A stretch of DNA of 64,000 nucleotides from Klebsiella pneumoniae (GTDB lineage Bacteria; Pseudomonadota; Gammaproteobacteria; Ga0077536). Below the pieces are notes generated by a model that had not been told where the DNA came from, did no database searches, and saw nothing but the letters and a program-made list of their open reading frames with translations. Position 1 is the first letter of the stretch. Every line of letters begins with the position of its first letter. The stretch covers positions 1 to 64,000 of the forward strand of contig CAMAXW010000018.1 of the NCBI GenBank assembly GCA_945862315.1, read 5' to 3'. The translations under genes and the position numbers were made by a program. Positions 1 to 8,608 of this stretch are shown here, one piece after another.

Positions 1-455
1 ATGGACTCGGGGCTGGTAGCGGGCACGTCGCCCCCGTGCGTTCTGGGGATATGCAGCGGGCTGCCCCCGACAAAACCCCACACGTAGGTGTTGAAGCTCC
101 CAAAGGCTTGCTGAACTTCCAGAAAGCGCGCGGCATTGTTGATGGCCGCGGTAATTTTGGCGCGGTTGCGAATAATGCCGTCGTCGTGCATCAGCGTATC
201 GACGGCGCTGGGTGGGTAGCCCGCAACCTGCACCGGATCAAACGCCGCGAAGGCTCGCCGATAGGCGTCGCGGCGCCGCAGAATGCTGTACCAACTCAGT
301 CCTGCTTGGGCGGACTCCAGCACCAGAAACTCAAAATGCACGCGATCGTCGTGCACCGGGACACCCCATTCGGTGTCGTGATAAATCAGTTCTTCAGGTC
401 GCTGCGGGGTGGCCCACGCGCAGCGCGTCAACCCCAGCATGGCGGCGTCTAGCAT
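1..455 (-). CDS. tag: DNA-3-methyladenine glycosylase I (3' end cut by window edge)
   Basis: Base-excision repair enzyme that removes 3-methyladenine from alkylated DNA. The minus-strand frame opens at an ATG at 453-455 and stays open to base 1, giving about 151 of the roughly 190 residues usual for Tag. Visible family motifs are the N-terminal RCAW, then IYHDTEWGVPVHD, the QAGLSW segment of the active-site region and GIIRNRAKI. A GGGAG ribosome-binding site lies 6-8 bases upstream of the ATG. A second in-frame ATG (438-440) is less well placed. The gene follows the HSD10-like dehydrogenase on the same strand after an 82-base gap, so it may be read through from it. The end of the protein lies outside the window. 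Confidence 0.93.
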   Translation of the reverse strand, partial: MLDAAMLGLTRCAWATPQRPEELIYHDTEWGVPVHDDRVHFEFLVLESAQAGLSWYSILRRRDAYRRAFAAFDPVQVAGYPPSAVDTLMHDDGIIRNRAKITAAINNAARFLEVQQAFGSFNTYVWGFVGGSPLHIPRTHGGDVPATSPES

Positions 456-537
456 CTAGCGTTCTCCCCTGAAAATTTCGGCACGTGGGTGACTGCAGCC
501 CGCGGCCAAAGGCTGGCCACGGGCTGCAACCCCATCC

Positions 538-1308
538 TTAACGCGGCGGCAAACGGCTGGCGGCATCCAGTCGGATGGATTCCCCGTTGAGATAGGGGTT
601 ATCGATGATAGCCAACGCCAACTTGGCATATTCCTCGGCCAGACCAAACCGCTTCGGGTATTCAATTTGCAGTTGAATGCCCTCGCGAATTTTATCGGGT
701 AGGCCGCGCATCATCGGGGTTTCGAACAAGCCCGGCGCAATGCAATTGCAACGAATGCCATCGCGCGCCAAGTCGCGCGCGACCGGCAGGGAAAGTCCTA
801 CCACCCCAGCCTTGCTGGCAGCGTAGGCGGCTTGTCCCATCTGGCCATCCCAAGCGGCAATGGAGGCGGTGTTAATGATCACCCCACGTTCGCCACTGGT
901 GCCTTCGGGGGCGTTCTTAGTCATCTCTACCGCCGCCAAACGCAGCACGTTAAAAGTGCCGATAAGATTGACCCCGACGATGCGCTGGAACTGCTCCAAC
1001 GTATGGGGCGCGCCTTTGCTGACGGTTTTCGACGCACTGCCGATGCCCGCACAGTTGATACAAAAATGAATCGCACCAAACGCCTGCAGAGTGGCCGCAA
1101 TAGCCGCCTGGACCTCGACTTCAGAAGTCACATTCACCTGCTGGTAGATTGCCGCCGGGCCCAGTTGCCCCGCCAAGGTTTGGCCCAAGTCGTCGCTTAA
1201 ATCGAAGATGGCGACGCGCGCACCACCCGCCACTAAGGCTTCTACCGTTGCCCGTCCCAAACCCGACGCCCCACCCGTGACGATTGCCACCTTGCCTTGC
1301 ACCTGCAT
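538..1308 (-). CDS. HSD10-type short-chain dehydrogenase (3-hydroxyacyl-CoA dehydrogenase type 2-like)
   Basis: Probable NAD-dependent oxidation of 3-hydroxyacyl-CoA or a related alcohol in fatty-acid or branched-chain degradation. The protein has 256 residues with the Rossmann motif TGGASGLG at 11-18, an Asp at about 36 at the end of strand 2 (NAD preference), the NCAG segment near 85 and the catalytic Ser149, Tyr162 and Lys166. The insertion before the catalytic Ser and the tail resemble the HSD17B10/FadB2x group. I chose the ATG at 1306-1308 because a GGAG lies 8 bases upstream; the open frame extends six bases further to a TTG. It is divergent from a GST and near a thiolase, which fits acyl-CoA breakdown. 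The exact substrate is inferred. Confidence 0.85.
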   Translation of the reverse strand: MQVQGKVAIVTGGASGLGRATVEALVAGGARVAIFDLSDDLGQTLAGQLGPAAIYQQVNVTSEVEVQAAIAATLQAFGAIHFCINCAGIGSASKTVSKGAPHTLEQFQRIVGVNLIGTFNVLRLAAVEMTKNAPEGTSGERGVIINTASIAAWDGQMGQAAYAASKAGVVGLSLPVARDLARDGIRCNCIAPGLFETPMMRGLPDKIREGIQLQIEYPKRFGLAEEYAKLALAIIDNPYLNGESIRLDAASRLPPR

Positions 1309-1430
1309 TGCCAATTCTCCTCGTGATAGTCATGTTGCGAACGCCGAGCGACGTCCGTCTTGCGGCAGGTATGATAGCCGCTGATCGCCCAACCAACACT
1401 TGCCACGGTCTTTTTAGGAGAACCCTCGCG

Positions 1431-2060
1431 ATGAAACTCTACGATTTTGTGCTAGCACCAAACCCACGCCGGGTACGCATGTTTATGGCAGAGAAAGGGC
1501 TGGAAATTCCCAGCATGCAGATCAATTTGCGCCAAGGCGAGCAGTTTGAGGCGCAATTCAAGCAGGACAATCCCGGCATGATCGTGCCAGCGCTGCTGCT
1601 GGATGACGGCACGTTGTTAACAGAAACCATGGCCATTTGCCGCTACTTGGACGCGCTGCATCCCAGCCCCGTGCTGTTTGGCAGCACCCCTAAAGAGCAG
1701 GCCGTAGTGGAGATGTGGAGCCGACGCGCCGAACTCGAGGGCTTGGCCGGAGCGGCCGAAGCATTGCGCAATTCTGCTGCGCGCTTTGTGAATCGTGCCA
1801 TCCCCGGCCCGCGGGACTACGCGCAAATTCCCGCACTGGTTGAACGGGGGAAAGCGCGCGTGCAGGCGTTTTTTGACGATTTGGAAAGCGGCTTGAGCGG
1901 CCAAACGTGGCTGGCCGGTGAGCATTTTTCAGTAGCAGATATCACCGCCTTCGTGGTGGTGGAATTCGCGGTGAACATAGAGGAACAACCGGCTGCGCGC
2001 CACGTGCACATTGCACGTTGGCGCGCCGCCGTCGCCGCGCGGCCCAGCGCTGCCGCCTAA
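1431..2060 (+). CDS. Glutathione S-transferase family protein
   Basis: Cytosolic GST of 209 residues. It opens with MKLYDF, has a thioredoxin-like N-terminal domain (about 1-80) with the conserved PALLLDDGTLLTET segment that contacts glutathione, and an all-helical C-terminal domain with the WLAGEHFSVADI motif. The ATG has an AGGAG about 10 bases upstream; the longer open frame from 1284 would add 49 residues without homology. It is divergent from the HSD10-like gene and convergent with the thiolase (29-base gap), so it is probably its own unit. The substrate cannot be told. Confidence 0.88.
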   Translation: MKLYDFVLAPNPRRVRMFMAEKGLEIPSMQINLRQGEQFEAQFKQDNPGMIVPALLLDDGTLLTETMAICRYLDALHPSPVLFGSTPKEQAVVEMWSRRAELEGLAGAAEALRNSAARFVNRAIPGPRDYAQIPALVERGKARVQAFFDDLESGLSGQTWLAGEHFSVADITAFVVVEFAVNIEEQPAARHVHIARWRAAVAARPSAAA

Positions 2061-2088
2061 GCCTGCCGCCAAATAATCGCCCGAAAAC

Positions 2089-3270
2089 CTACAGCAGTTC
2101 GAGGGCGATTGCCGTGGCTTCACCGCCACCAATACACAAACTGGCCACCCCACGCTTTAAACCGTGGTCGCGCAACGCGTGCACCAGCGTCACGATGATG
2201 CGCGCACCCGAGGCCCCCACCGGATGCCCCAGTGCGCAAGCACCGCCACGGACATTTAATTTCTCGTGCGGAATTTTAAGGTCGTGCATCGCGGCCATGG
2301 CCACTACCGCAAAGGCTTCGTTAACCTCAAACAAATCCACATCCGCCACCGTCCAACCCAGCCGCTTGAGTAATTTATCGATCGCCGACACCGGCGCCGT
2401 CGTAAACCAACCCGGCTCTTGGGCGTGGGTTGAATGCGCCAAAATGCGCGCCACTGGCGCTAATCCCAAGGCCGCCGCGCGCGCGCCCGAACTCAGCACC
2501 AGGGCCGCCGCGCCATCGGAAATAGAACTGGAATTGGCGGCCGTTACCGTGCCGTCTTGGGCGAAGGCAGGTTTGAGCAAGGGGATTTTATCGAGCTTGG
2601 CTTTGCCGGGTTGCTCATCGGTATCAATGATGCGGGGCACTTTGCCGCCCGGCAGGGGCACGGCGACAATTTCGGCCTTGAAATGGCCGCCCGTGATCGC
2701 GCGTTGGGCACGCAGCAAGGACTCAATGGCAAAGCCATCCTGTGCTTCGCGAGTAAAACCATATTTACGCGCGCAGTCTTCGGCGAAAGTGCCCATCAGA
2801 CGGCCGCGCTGGAAGGCGTCTTCGAGGCCGTCAAAAAACATGTGATCTAACACTTCGCCGTGACCCAGCCGCGCACCGCTGCGCATTTTAGGCAGCAGGT
2901 AAGGCGCGTTGGTCATGTTCTCCATGCCGCCCGCCACCACGATGCTGGCCGATCCGGCGATAATGGCGTCGTGGGCCTGCATCACGGCTTTCATGCCGGA
3001 ACCGCACATTTTGTTGATGGTGGTGCAACCCACGCTGGTGGGAATGCCCGCACCCATCGAGGCTTGGCGGGCAGGGGCTTGGCCAAGGCCTGCCGGTAGC
3101 ACGCAACCCATGATGGTTTCGTCAACAATCTCGGGCGCCACACCCGCGCGCTCAAGGGCAGCTCTGATGGCCGCGGCACCTAATATGGGAGCGGTAACAC
3201 TCGAAAAATCTCCCTGCATGCCACCCATCGGGGTCCGCGCGAGCCCTACCACCACTACGCTGTCTTGCAT
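2089..3270 (-). CDS. Acetyl-CoA C-acetyltransferase (thiolase)
   Basis: Thiolase II family enzyme of 393 residues, full length, that cleaves or forms acetoacetyl-CoA-type thioesters. The nucleophile is Cys89 in KMCGSGMK; the other active-site blocks are NEAF (317-320), His349 in GGACALGHPVGASGAR and Cys379 in CIGGGEA. The gene starts 23 bases after the L-2-hydroxyglutarate oxidase gene on the same strand and is the last of a three-gene operon. Such an enzyme could serve isoleucine or ketone-body breakdown or polyhydroxybutyrate precursor supply; no phaB or phaC is nearby, so a degradative role is likelier. Confidence 0.93.
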   Translation of the reverse strand: MQDSVVVVGLARTPMGGMQGDFSSVTAPILGAAAIRAALERAGVAPEIVDETIMGCVLPAGLGQAPARQASMGAGIPTSVGCTTINKMCGSGMKAVMQAHDAIIAGSASIVVAGGMENMTNAPYLLPKMRSGARLGHGEVLDHMFFDGLEDAFQRGRLMGTFAEDCARKYGFTREAQDGFAIESLLRAQRAITGGHFKAEIVAVPLPGGKVPRIIDTDEQPGKAKLDKIPLLKPAFAQDGTVTAANSSSISDGAAALVLSSGARAAALGLAPVARILAHSTHAQEPGWFTTAPVSAIDKLLKRLGWTVADVDLFEVNEAFAVVAMAAMHDLKIPHEKLNVRGGACALGHPVGASGARIIVTLVHALRDHGLKRGVASLCIGGGEATAIALELL

Positions 3271-3293
3271 GGTCTATCTCCTGTAAAAAACGT

Positions 3294-4544
3294 TTATTCG
3301 GGCGAGTTTAACGGGCCGGCTGCCCTCGCACTAGGCGTGTGTTGGGCGCCGAGCAGGCGGGTGACGATTTCTGCGGCAATCGGCAGCGCGGCGGTCGCGG
3401 CAGGCGATGGCGCGTTACAAACATGGAGCATCCGGGTGGTTTGTTTGAGCAGAAAATCGTGGATAAGGTGGCCCGCGGGCGAGACCGCCTGCGCCCGGAT
3501 CCCCGGCGCGCAGGGCAGCAAATCAGCCTGGGTTAGGCTGGGGCAGTAACGCTGCACCGCGCGCAAATAGCGCCGTTGGCTAAGGGCGCAAGCGAGCTCG
3601 CGCAGCCCAGCCCCAGGATAGCGCGCCAACAGCCGCCAAGTGCCGGCATAGCGTGCGGCGGCCCAAGCGTCGCGCCACTCAAACGCGTGCCGGCGGTAAT
3701 CCTCGCGGGATAACGCCAGCATGGCGCTAGGTCCCACACTCACGCCGCCATCAAACAATCGGGTGAGATGGATACCTAAAAACGGCAGCCGCGGATCGGG
3801 CACGGGGTAGATAAGATGCTTAACAATATCGTTGCGACTGGCCGGCAAGCGAAAATAGTCGCCCCGAAACGGCACGATGGCGAAATCTGGGGTGATGCCG
3901 CTGGCACGGAGCAGACGGTCCGCTTGCAGCCCGCCGCACACGATCACTTGGCGGGCATAGAGGGTCCCTTGCGGGGTGTCCAATGCCACGTGGGCGGGGC
4001 CCTCGCGCAGCGCCTGCACCGGGGTGTTGAGCTTAATCTCACCGCCGGCCACCGTAATTTGACGCGCTAGGGCGTGACACATGCCGACGTAATCGACGAT
4101 CCCGGTGGCGGCGACCAACAGGCCCGCAACGCCCACCACGTTGGGCTCTAGTGCTTGAATCTCCGGCCCTACCAGCCAGCGCACCGCGGCCCCGTTCGCC
4201 AACGCGCGCGCATGCAAAGCCTCCAATGGCGCCACTTCGGCGGGGGTTACGGCGAGGATTAACTTACCGCACTGTTGATGAACTACCGCGTTTTTCTGGC
4301 AAAAATTGAGTGTTTGTTGCAACCCGGCGTGACTTAAGCGCGCCTTCAGACTACCGGGCTCGTAGTACACGCCAGCGTGGATAACCCCACTGTTGTGGCC
4401 ACTTTGGTGGGCCGCCAGACGGTCTTCTTTTTCCACCAGCGCCACACTCGCGCCGGGCACTCGTTGAAGCAGCTCGTGGGCGGTAGCGAGACCGACGATA
4501 CCACCCCCCACCACCACGAAATCCAGCGCGGGGGGACGGTTCAC
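3294..4544 (-). CDS. lhgO: L-2-hydroxyglutarate oxidase/dehydrogenase, FAD-dependent
   Basis: Oxidises L-2-hydroxyglutarate to 2-oxoglutarate and passes electrons on, in E. coli to the quinone pool. The 416-residue protein has a DAO-type FAD fold with GGGIVGLATA at about 12-21, the LhgO hallmark HNSGVIHAGVYYEPGSLKA, then FRGDYFRL, IYPVPDP, HLTR and GIRAQAVSP, and ends its core with HVCNAPSPAATAA. These follow the E. coli protein block by block. Its start overlaps the stop of the upstream unknown gene by ATGA, showing translational coupling. No csiD (glutarate hydroxylase), its usual partner, is in the window, so it may act in metabolite repair or another route that makes L-2-hydroxyglutarate. 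Confidence 0.93.
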   Translation of the reverse strand: MNRPPALDFVVVGGGIVGLATAHELLQRVPGASVALVEKEDRLAAHQSGHNSGVIHAGVYYEPGSLKARLSHAGLQQTLNFCQKNAVVHQQCGKLILAVTPAEVAPLEALHARALANGAAVRWLVGPEIQALEPNVVGVAGLLVAATGIVDYVGMCHALARQITVAGGEIKLNTPVQALREGPAHVALDTPQGTLYARQVIVCGGLQADRLLRASGITPDFAIVPFRGDYFRLPASRNDIVKHLIYPVPDPRLPFLGIHLTRLFDGGVSVGPSAMLALSREDYRRHAFEWRDAWAAARYAGTWRLLARYPGAGLRELACALSQRRYLRAVQRYCPSLTQADLLPCAPGIRAQAVSPAGHLIHDFLLKQTTRMLHVCNAPSPAATAALPIAAEIVTRLLGAQHTPSARAAGPLNSPE

Positions 4545-5485
4545 GTGGGCTTGGCGTACCTGACACGCTCAGCGGCGTCGCGGGTGAAGGCATCGCAGCG
4601 TTGCAAAAAATTGTGGGTGGTCTTGGGCATGGGCACCCGCGCGACGGCGACCCATTCGACGATTTTTTTACCTTCGCGGAGAATTTCGAGTCCCCGCGCA
4701 CCCTCCCGACTGATCTCACCCTGGGCATTAAGCCGGGGGCTGAAGTAGAAGAGCTTGTCACCTGCAGCGACAAATTCTGGCCACACGTTAAAAATGGAGG
4801 GGTCGGTTTTCATGGTTTCGCTTTCCTGCTTCGCGGCCAGCCCATAGGCCACGATGTCGGCATGCACACCCTGAAATTCCGCTAGCGCGGAGAATGTTTC
4901 GATTAACTTACGGGTGATTTGATCGATGGCCTTCATCGACTGACTCACCTTGATGTAACGGCTTTCATAAAAGTCCCCGATGGGCATATAGAAAGCCTTC
5001 AGCGGTTCTCCCCAGAGCTCGTCCAAGCCTTCCTCGCCAGAATAGTGGCGCACTTGTTTGCCGAGATCGAAGGCCTCGAGAAAGCACGATTCACACTCGC
5101 GCAGCAGTTCGTTGTCTTCGTGAATTTCGATGCCACGTTGGCGCAGTTCAAACAGAATATTGAAAATATCTGAGCCCCGGTTGAGGAGCGCACCGGCCAG
5201 CATCGCCGCATTAACTCGGCGCCGCTCGGGTTCGTGCTGGGCATCAAAAGCTTCACGCGCATGTTTCACTTTATGACCGGGCGTATTGATGCCGGACTCG
5301 GTGTTATGGAACACCCGTTTGGTCAATTGGTCGATGAGTTCCCGCCGGGCGACATCCTCATTGGTGGGCACCTCATAGAACCGAATCCAGTAGCCGTCGT
5401 AGCAAATACAACGTTTACCGTTGACCTCGCCCAGCGTGCCATCGGCTACTTTGGGGGCCACTGATACCGGCATTTCGGCCTTCAT
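4541..5485 (-). CDS. Unknown soluble protein coupled to lhgO
   Basis: I do not recognise this family. The protein has 314 residues from the ATG at 5483-5485, which has a GGAG 8 bases upstream; an ATG at 5503 would add six residues. There is no signal peptide or membrane segment. It is rich in charged residues and mostly helical in look, with ICYDGYWIRFYE near the start, a Cys pair in LLRECESCFLEAF and a long central helix region. The stop overlaps the lhgO start by four bases, and lhgO and the thiolase follow, so its role is probably tied to that pathway. It is the first gene of the operon and faces away from the thioesterase gene across about 245 bases. Confidence 0.75.
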   Translation of the reverse strand: MKAEMPVSVAPKVADGTLGEVNGKRCICYDGYWIRFYEVPTNEDVARRELIDQLTKRVFHNTESGINTPGHKVKHAREAFDAQHEPERRRVNAAMLAGALLNRGSDIFNILFELRQRGIEIHEDNELLRECESCFLEAFDLGKQVRHYSGEEGLDELWGEPLKAFYMPIGDFYESRYIKVSQSMKAIDQITRKLIETFSALAEFQGVHADIVAYGLAAKQESETMKTDPSIFNVWPEFVAAGDKLFYFSPRLNAQGEISREGARGLEILREGKKIVEWVAVARVPMPKTTHNFLQRCDAFTRDAAERVRYAKPT

Positions 5486-5730
5486 CGCAGATTCTCCAGA
5501 CATACACCCTCGACATTTTAGAGGTCGATAATCCGTCAGGCGGCGGCCTTAGCCGACGACCGGTGGGGGCCACCACGCAGGAGCCGCCCGCGTAATGGGC
5601 GCACATCATACAAAGAAGCGGAATGGACGGGCAGCACTAGCGCAAAATTATTTTTTGCACTGCATCAACGCAGCGCCACGGGCGGGCGGCGTGGTATAAG
5701 CGGCCATTGTGTCCCCTGCGTGAGGCTGCC

Positions 5731-6186
5731 GTGTCTGACTATCCGCTCGATGCGTCCGAGCTGCGTACCAATTTCAGCTATTTCCTGCCCATCGCGCTGC
5801 GCTGGAACGATTTAGACGTCTACCGTCATCTCAACAACGCGCGCTACCACACTTTTTTCGACACCCTGATCATGCACTACCTCAGCGTGGCCGGCGGATT
5901 TGATCTCATCACGGGCGAGGTGCTGCCGTTCACGGTAGAAAACGGCTGTCGTTTTCATCGCGCGTTCACTTTCCCCGACGTGGTGGATGCCGGCCTGCGA
6001 GTCGCGCACTTGGGTCGCAGCAGCGTGCGCTATGAAATGGGCCTATTTCGCGCCGGCGACGCGCCCGTCCATGCCACCGGACATTTCGTGGATGTCTTTG
6101 TGGACCGCGTGAGTTCTCGGCCCCAGCCCATTCCCGAGGCGCTGCGCGCGCATCTGGCCCGACTGCTGCCCACCCTGCCGGGCTAG
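5731..6186 (+). CDS. Hotdog-fold acyl-CoA thioesterase (4HBT family)
   Basis: Predicted to hydrolyse acyl-CoA thioesters. The 151-residue protein carries the 4-hydroxybenzoyl-CoA thioesterase signature WNDLDVYRHLNNARY near residues 22-36, where the Asp is the usual catalytic residue, followed by the long central hotdog helix. The GTG at 5731 is preferred because a GAGG lies 5 bases upstream; the open frame runs back to a TTG at 5707. It heads a plus-strand run with pyrC (58-base gap) and bioA. The substrate is unknown. Confidence 0.85.
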   Translation: MSDYPLDASELRTNFSYFLPIALRWNDLDVYRHLNNARYHTFFDTLIMHYLSVAGGFDLITGEVLPFTVENGCRFHRAFTFPDVVDAGLRVAHLGRSSVRYEMGLFRAGDAPVHATGHFVDVFVDRVSSRPQPIPEALRAHLARLLPTLPG

Positions 6187-6244
6187 GCCGACACAGTAAC
6201 AGCCCCCTCGCCCGGCCTGAGCAGGCCCATGTTAAAGTCCCGTC

Positions 6245-7291
6245 ATGTTGCAACAATCACTCGTTATTCGGCGTCCCGACGACTGGCACGTGCATTTACG
6301 CGACGGCGAGATGCTCGCCGCCGTGCTCGCCGCCAGCGCTCGCGACTTCTCCCGGGCCATCGTCATGCCCAACCTCAAGCCGCCCGTGACCACCACGGCT
6401 GCGGCCTTGGCCTATCGTTCACGCATCTTGGGGTTGCTGCCGGCAGGTAGCGATTTTACGCCGCTGATGACCTGCTACCTCACCCCCAGCGTGGACCCGG
6501 ACGACCTTGCCGCGGGTCATGCCGCGGGTATTTTTAGCGCCGCGAAGCTCTACCCCGCGGGCGCCACCACCAATTCGGAGGCGGGGGTCAAACAACTCCG
6601 GCAGATTTATCCCGTGCTCGAGCGGATGCAGCGCATCGGCCTGCCTCTGTTGATTCACGGCGAAAGCGTGGCGCCCGACGTCGATATTTTTGATCGCGAA
6701 GCCGTGTTTATCGAGGATGAACTGATCCCTCTACGCGCGGATTTCCCGGCGCTACCGATGGTTTTTGAGCACATTACCTCGCGTGAGGCCGTGCAGTTTG
6801 TGCGCGAGGCACCGGGCGCAATCGCCGCGACGATCACCCCCCATCACCTCATGATTAACCGCAACGCCATGTTTGATCAGGGCATCCGGCCGCATCTGTA
6901 TTGCCTGCCGGTCGCCAAGCGTGAAGTGCACCGCTTGGCCTTACGCCAAGCCGCGGTCTCGGGTAACCCGCGATTTTTTTTAGGCACCGATTCGGCGCCC
7001 CACCTGCGGCACCTGAAAGAGCACGATTGTGGCTGCGCGGGGGTGTTCAACGCGGCATCGGCGTTGGCCTGCTATGCGCAGGTTTTCGACGAGGAAGGCT
7101 GTTTGGCGCGCTTGGAAGATTTTGCCGCGCACTTCGGCCCCGCCTTTTATGGTTTGCCGCCGAACACTCGCACCATCACGCTGGCCCGCGTAACGGCCAC
7201 CAACACGCTTGCCGATTGGCCCAGTCCACTGGGGCCCATCAAGCAGTTTGAGCCGCCGGGCGGGTTGCGCTGGCGGGTGGTAGAACCCTGA
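6245..7291 (+). CDS. pyrC: Dihydroorotase, class II
   Basis: Third step of pyrimidine synthesis: reversible cyclisation of carbamoyl-aspartate to dihydroorotate. The 348-residue protein has the zinc motif [10 protein letters not shown] (13-20), the PNLKPPV segment, the carbamylated-Lys region around [12 protein letters not shown], the GESV and [10 protein letters not shown] metal-binding blocks and the [10 protein letters not shown] catalytic Asp block. Length and order match the homodimeric E. coli type. bioA follows after 14 bases, so the two may share a transcript although the pathways differ. Confidence 0.96.
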   Translation: MLQQSLVIRRPDDWHVHLRDGEMLAAVLAASARDFSRAIVMPNLKPPVTTTAAALAYRSRILGLLPAGSDFTPLMTCYLTPSVDPDDLAAGHAAGIFSAAKLYPAGATTNSEAGVKQLRQIYPVLERMQRIGLPLLIHGESVAPDVDIFDREAVFIEDELIPLRADFPALPMVFEHITSREAVQFVREAPGAIAATITPHHLMINRNAMFDQGIRPHLYCLPVAKREVHRLALRQAAVSGNPRFFLGTDSAPHLRHLKEHDCGCAGVFNAASALACYAQVFDEEGCLARLEDFAAHFGPAFYGLPPNTRTITLARVTATNTLADWPSPLGPIKQFEPPGGLRWRVVEP

Positions 7292-7305
7292 GCACACCGC
7301 CGCCC

Positions 7306-8592
7306 ATGCTGACCCCCGCAGAACTCCTTGCGCTAGACCGCGCCCATGTTTGGCATCCCTACAGCAGCTTTGTGGATCCACCGCCGATGTATGGCGTTGC
7401 CTCCGCACACGGGGTGCGCATCAAGCTCACCGATGGCCGTGAACTCATCGACGGCATGGCCTCTTGGTGGTCGGTGATTCATGGCTATGCCGAACCCACG
7501 ATCAACGCGGCGTTACACGAGCAAATTGAGTGCCTGTCGCACGTCATGTTTGGGGGACTAACCCACGCGCCGGCGGTAGCGCTGGCGCAAAAATTGGTCA
7601 CCGTCGCCCCGCCGGGGCTGGCCACCGTGTTCTTCGCCGATTCTGGCTCTGTGGCGGTTGAAGTGGCGATTAAAATGGCTTTGCAGTACCAAGTGGCGCG
7701 CGGGCGTCCCGGCAAACGCCGCCTGCTCAGCCTGCGCGGCGGTTATCACGGCGATACCTTCGGTGCGATGGCGGTTTGCGATCCGGTGACCGGCATGCAT
7801 TCGTTGTTTCAAGGGGCGCTGCCCACCCAGTTATTTGCACCGCGCCCCAGCGTGCGGTTTGGGGAGTCTTGGGATCCTGCCGACATCGCCGCCTGCGCCC
7901 AACTGTTGGCCGACCACGCCGACGAACTGGCCGCCGTCATCGTAGAGCCCATTGTGCAGGGTGCGGGCGGCATGTGGTTCTACCACCCAAGCTGGCTCGC
8001 CGAGCTGCGGGTGCTGTGCGACCGGCACGACGTATTACTCATTTGCGATGAAATCGCCACGGGTTTTGGGCGTACCGGCGAACTGTTTGCCTGCCAGCAC
8101 GCCGGTATTTCCCCGGACATTCTGACCTTGGGCAAAGCGCTCACCGGGGGCTATCTCACCTTGGCAGCAACGCTGACCACGCGCGCAGTGGCCACCACTA
8201 TTTCGCAGGGTACACCCGGCGTTTTCATGCACGGGCCCACTTTTATGGCCAACCCTTTGGCCTGTCGTGCGGCACTCGCCAGCATTGCGCTGTTGGAGGC
8301 CTCGGACTGGCGTGGCCGCGTGGCTACCATTGACGCGGGCCTGCGCGCCGGCCTGGCACCCTGCCGAGACTTGCCGCAGGTGGCCGATGTGCGCGTGCTC
8401 GGCGCCATCGGGGTGGTGGAACTCCACACCCCAGTAGACCTGCGCACGCTGCCCGAGGCGTTTGTGGCGCGCGGGGTGTGGGTACGCCCTTTCGGGCGCC
8501 TCGTCTATGTGATGCCGGCGTATGTGATGTCACCGGCAGATTTGGCCCAGCTGACCGCCGCGATCGTCGCGGTGGTCAGCACCCTACCTTGA
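7306..8592 (+). CDS. bioA: Adenosylmethionine-8-amino-7-oxononanoate aminotransferase
   Basis: Biotin synthesis: moves an amino group from S-adenosylmethionine to KAPA to give DAPA. The 428-residue class III aminotransferase shows the BioA-specific HVWHPYSSF opening, DGMASWWSVIHGY, the GSVAVEVAIKMA cofactor segment, LRGGYHGDT, the DEIATGFGRTG block and Lys277 in LGKALTGG, which binds PLP. The end resembles other BioA proteins. No other bio gene is in the window, so the pathway is split across the genome. It is convergent with alanine dehydrogenase (16-base gap). Confidence 0.95.
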   Translation: MLTPAELLALDRAHVWHPYSSFVDPPPMYGVASAHGVRIKLTDGRELIDGMASWWSVIHGYAEPTINAALHEQIECLSHVMFGGLTHAPAVALAQKLVTVAPPGLATVFFADSGSVAVEVAIKMALQYQVARGRPGKRRLLSLRGGYHGDTFGAMAVCDPVTGMHSLFQGALPTQLFAPRPSVRFGESWDPADIAACAQLLADHADELAAVIVEPIVQGAGGMWFYHPSWLAELRVLCDRHDVLLICDEIATGFGRTGELFACQHAGISPDILTLGKALTGGYLTLAATLTTRAVATTISQGTPGVFMHGPTFMANPLACRAALASIALLEASDWRGRVATIDAGLRAGLAPCRDLPQVADVRVLGAIGVVELHTPVDLRTLPEAFVARGVWVRPFGRLVYVMPAYVMSPADLAQLTAAIVAVVSTLP

Positions 8593-8608
8593 GCCCACAC
8601 CTTCCAGT

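Noticed and set aside
2018-2845. 275-codon plus-strand open frame opposite the thiolase gene
   Set aside because: It is the antisense of a well-conserved thiolase, is Arg/Ser/Pro-rich and low in complexity, and shows no family motif.
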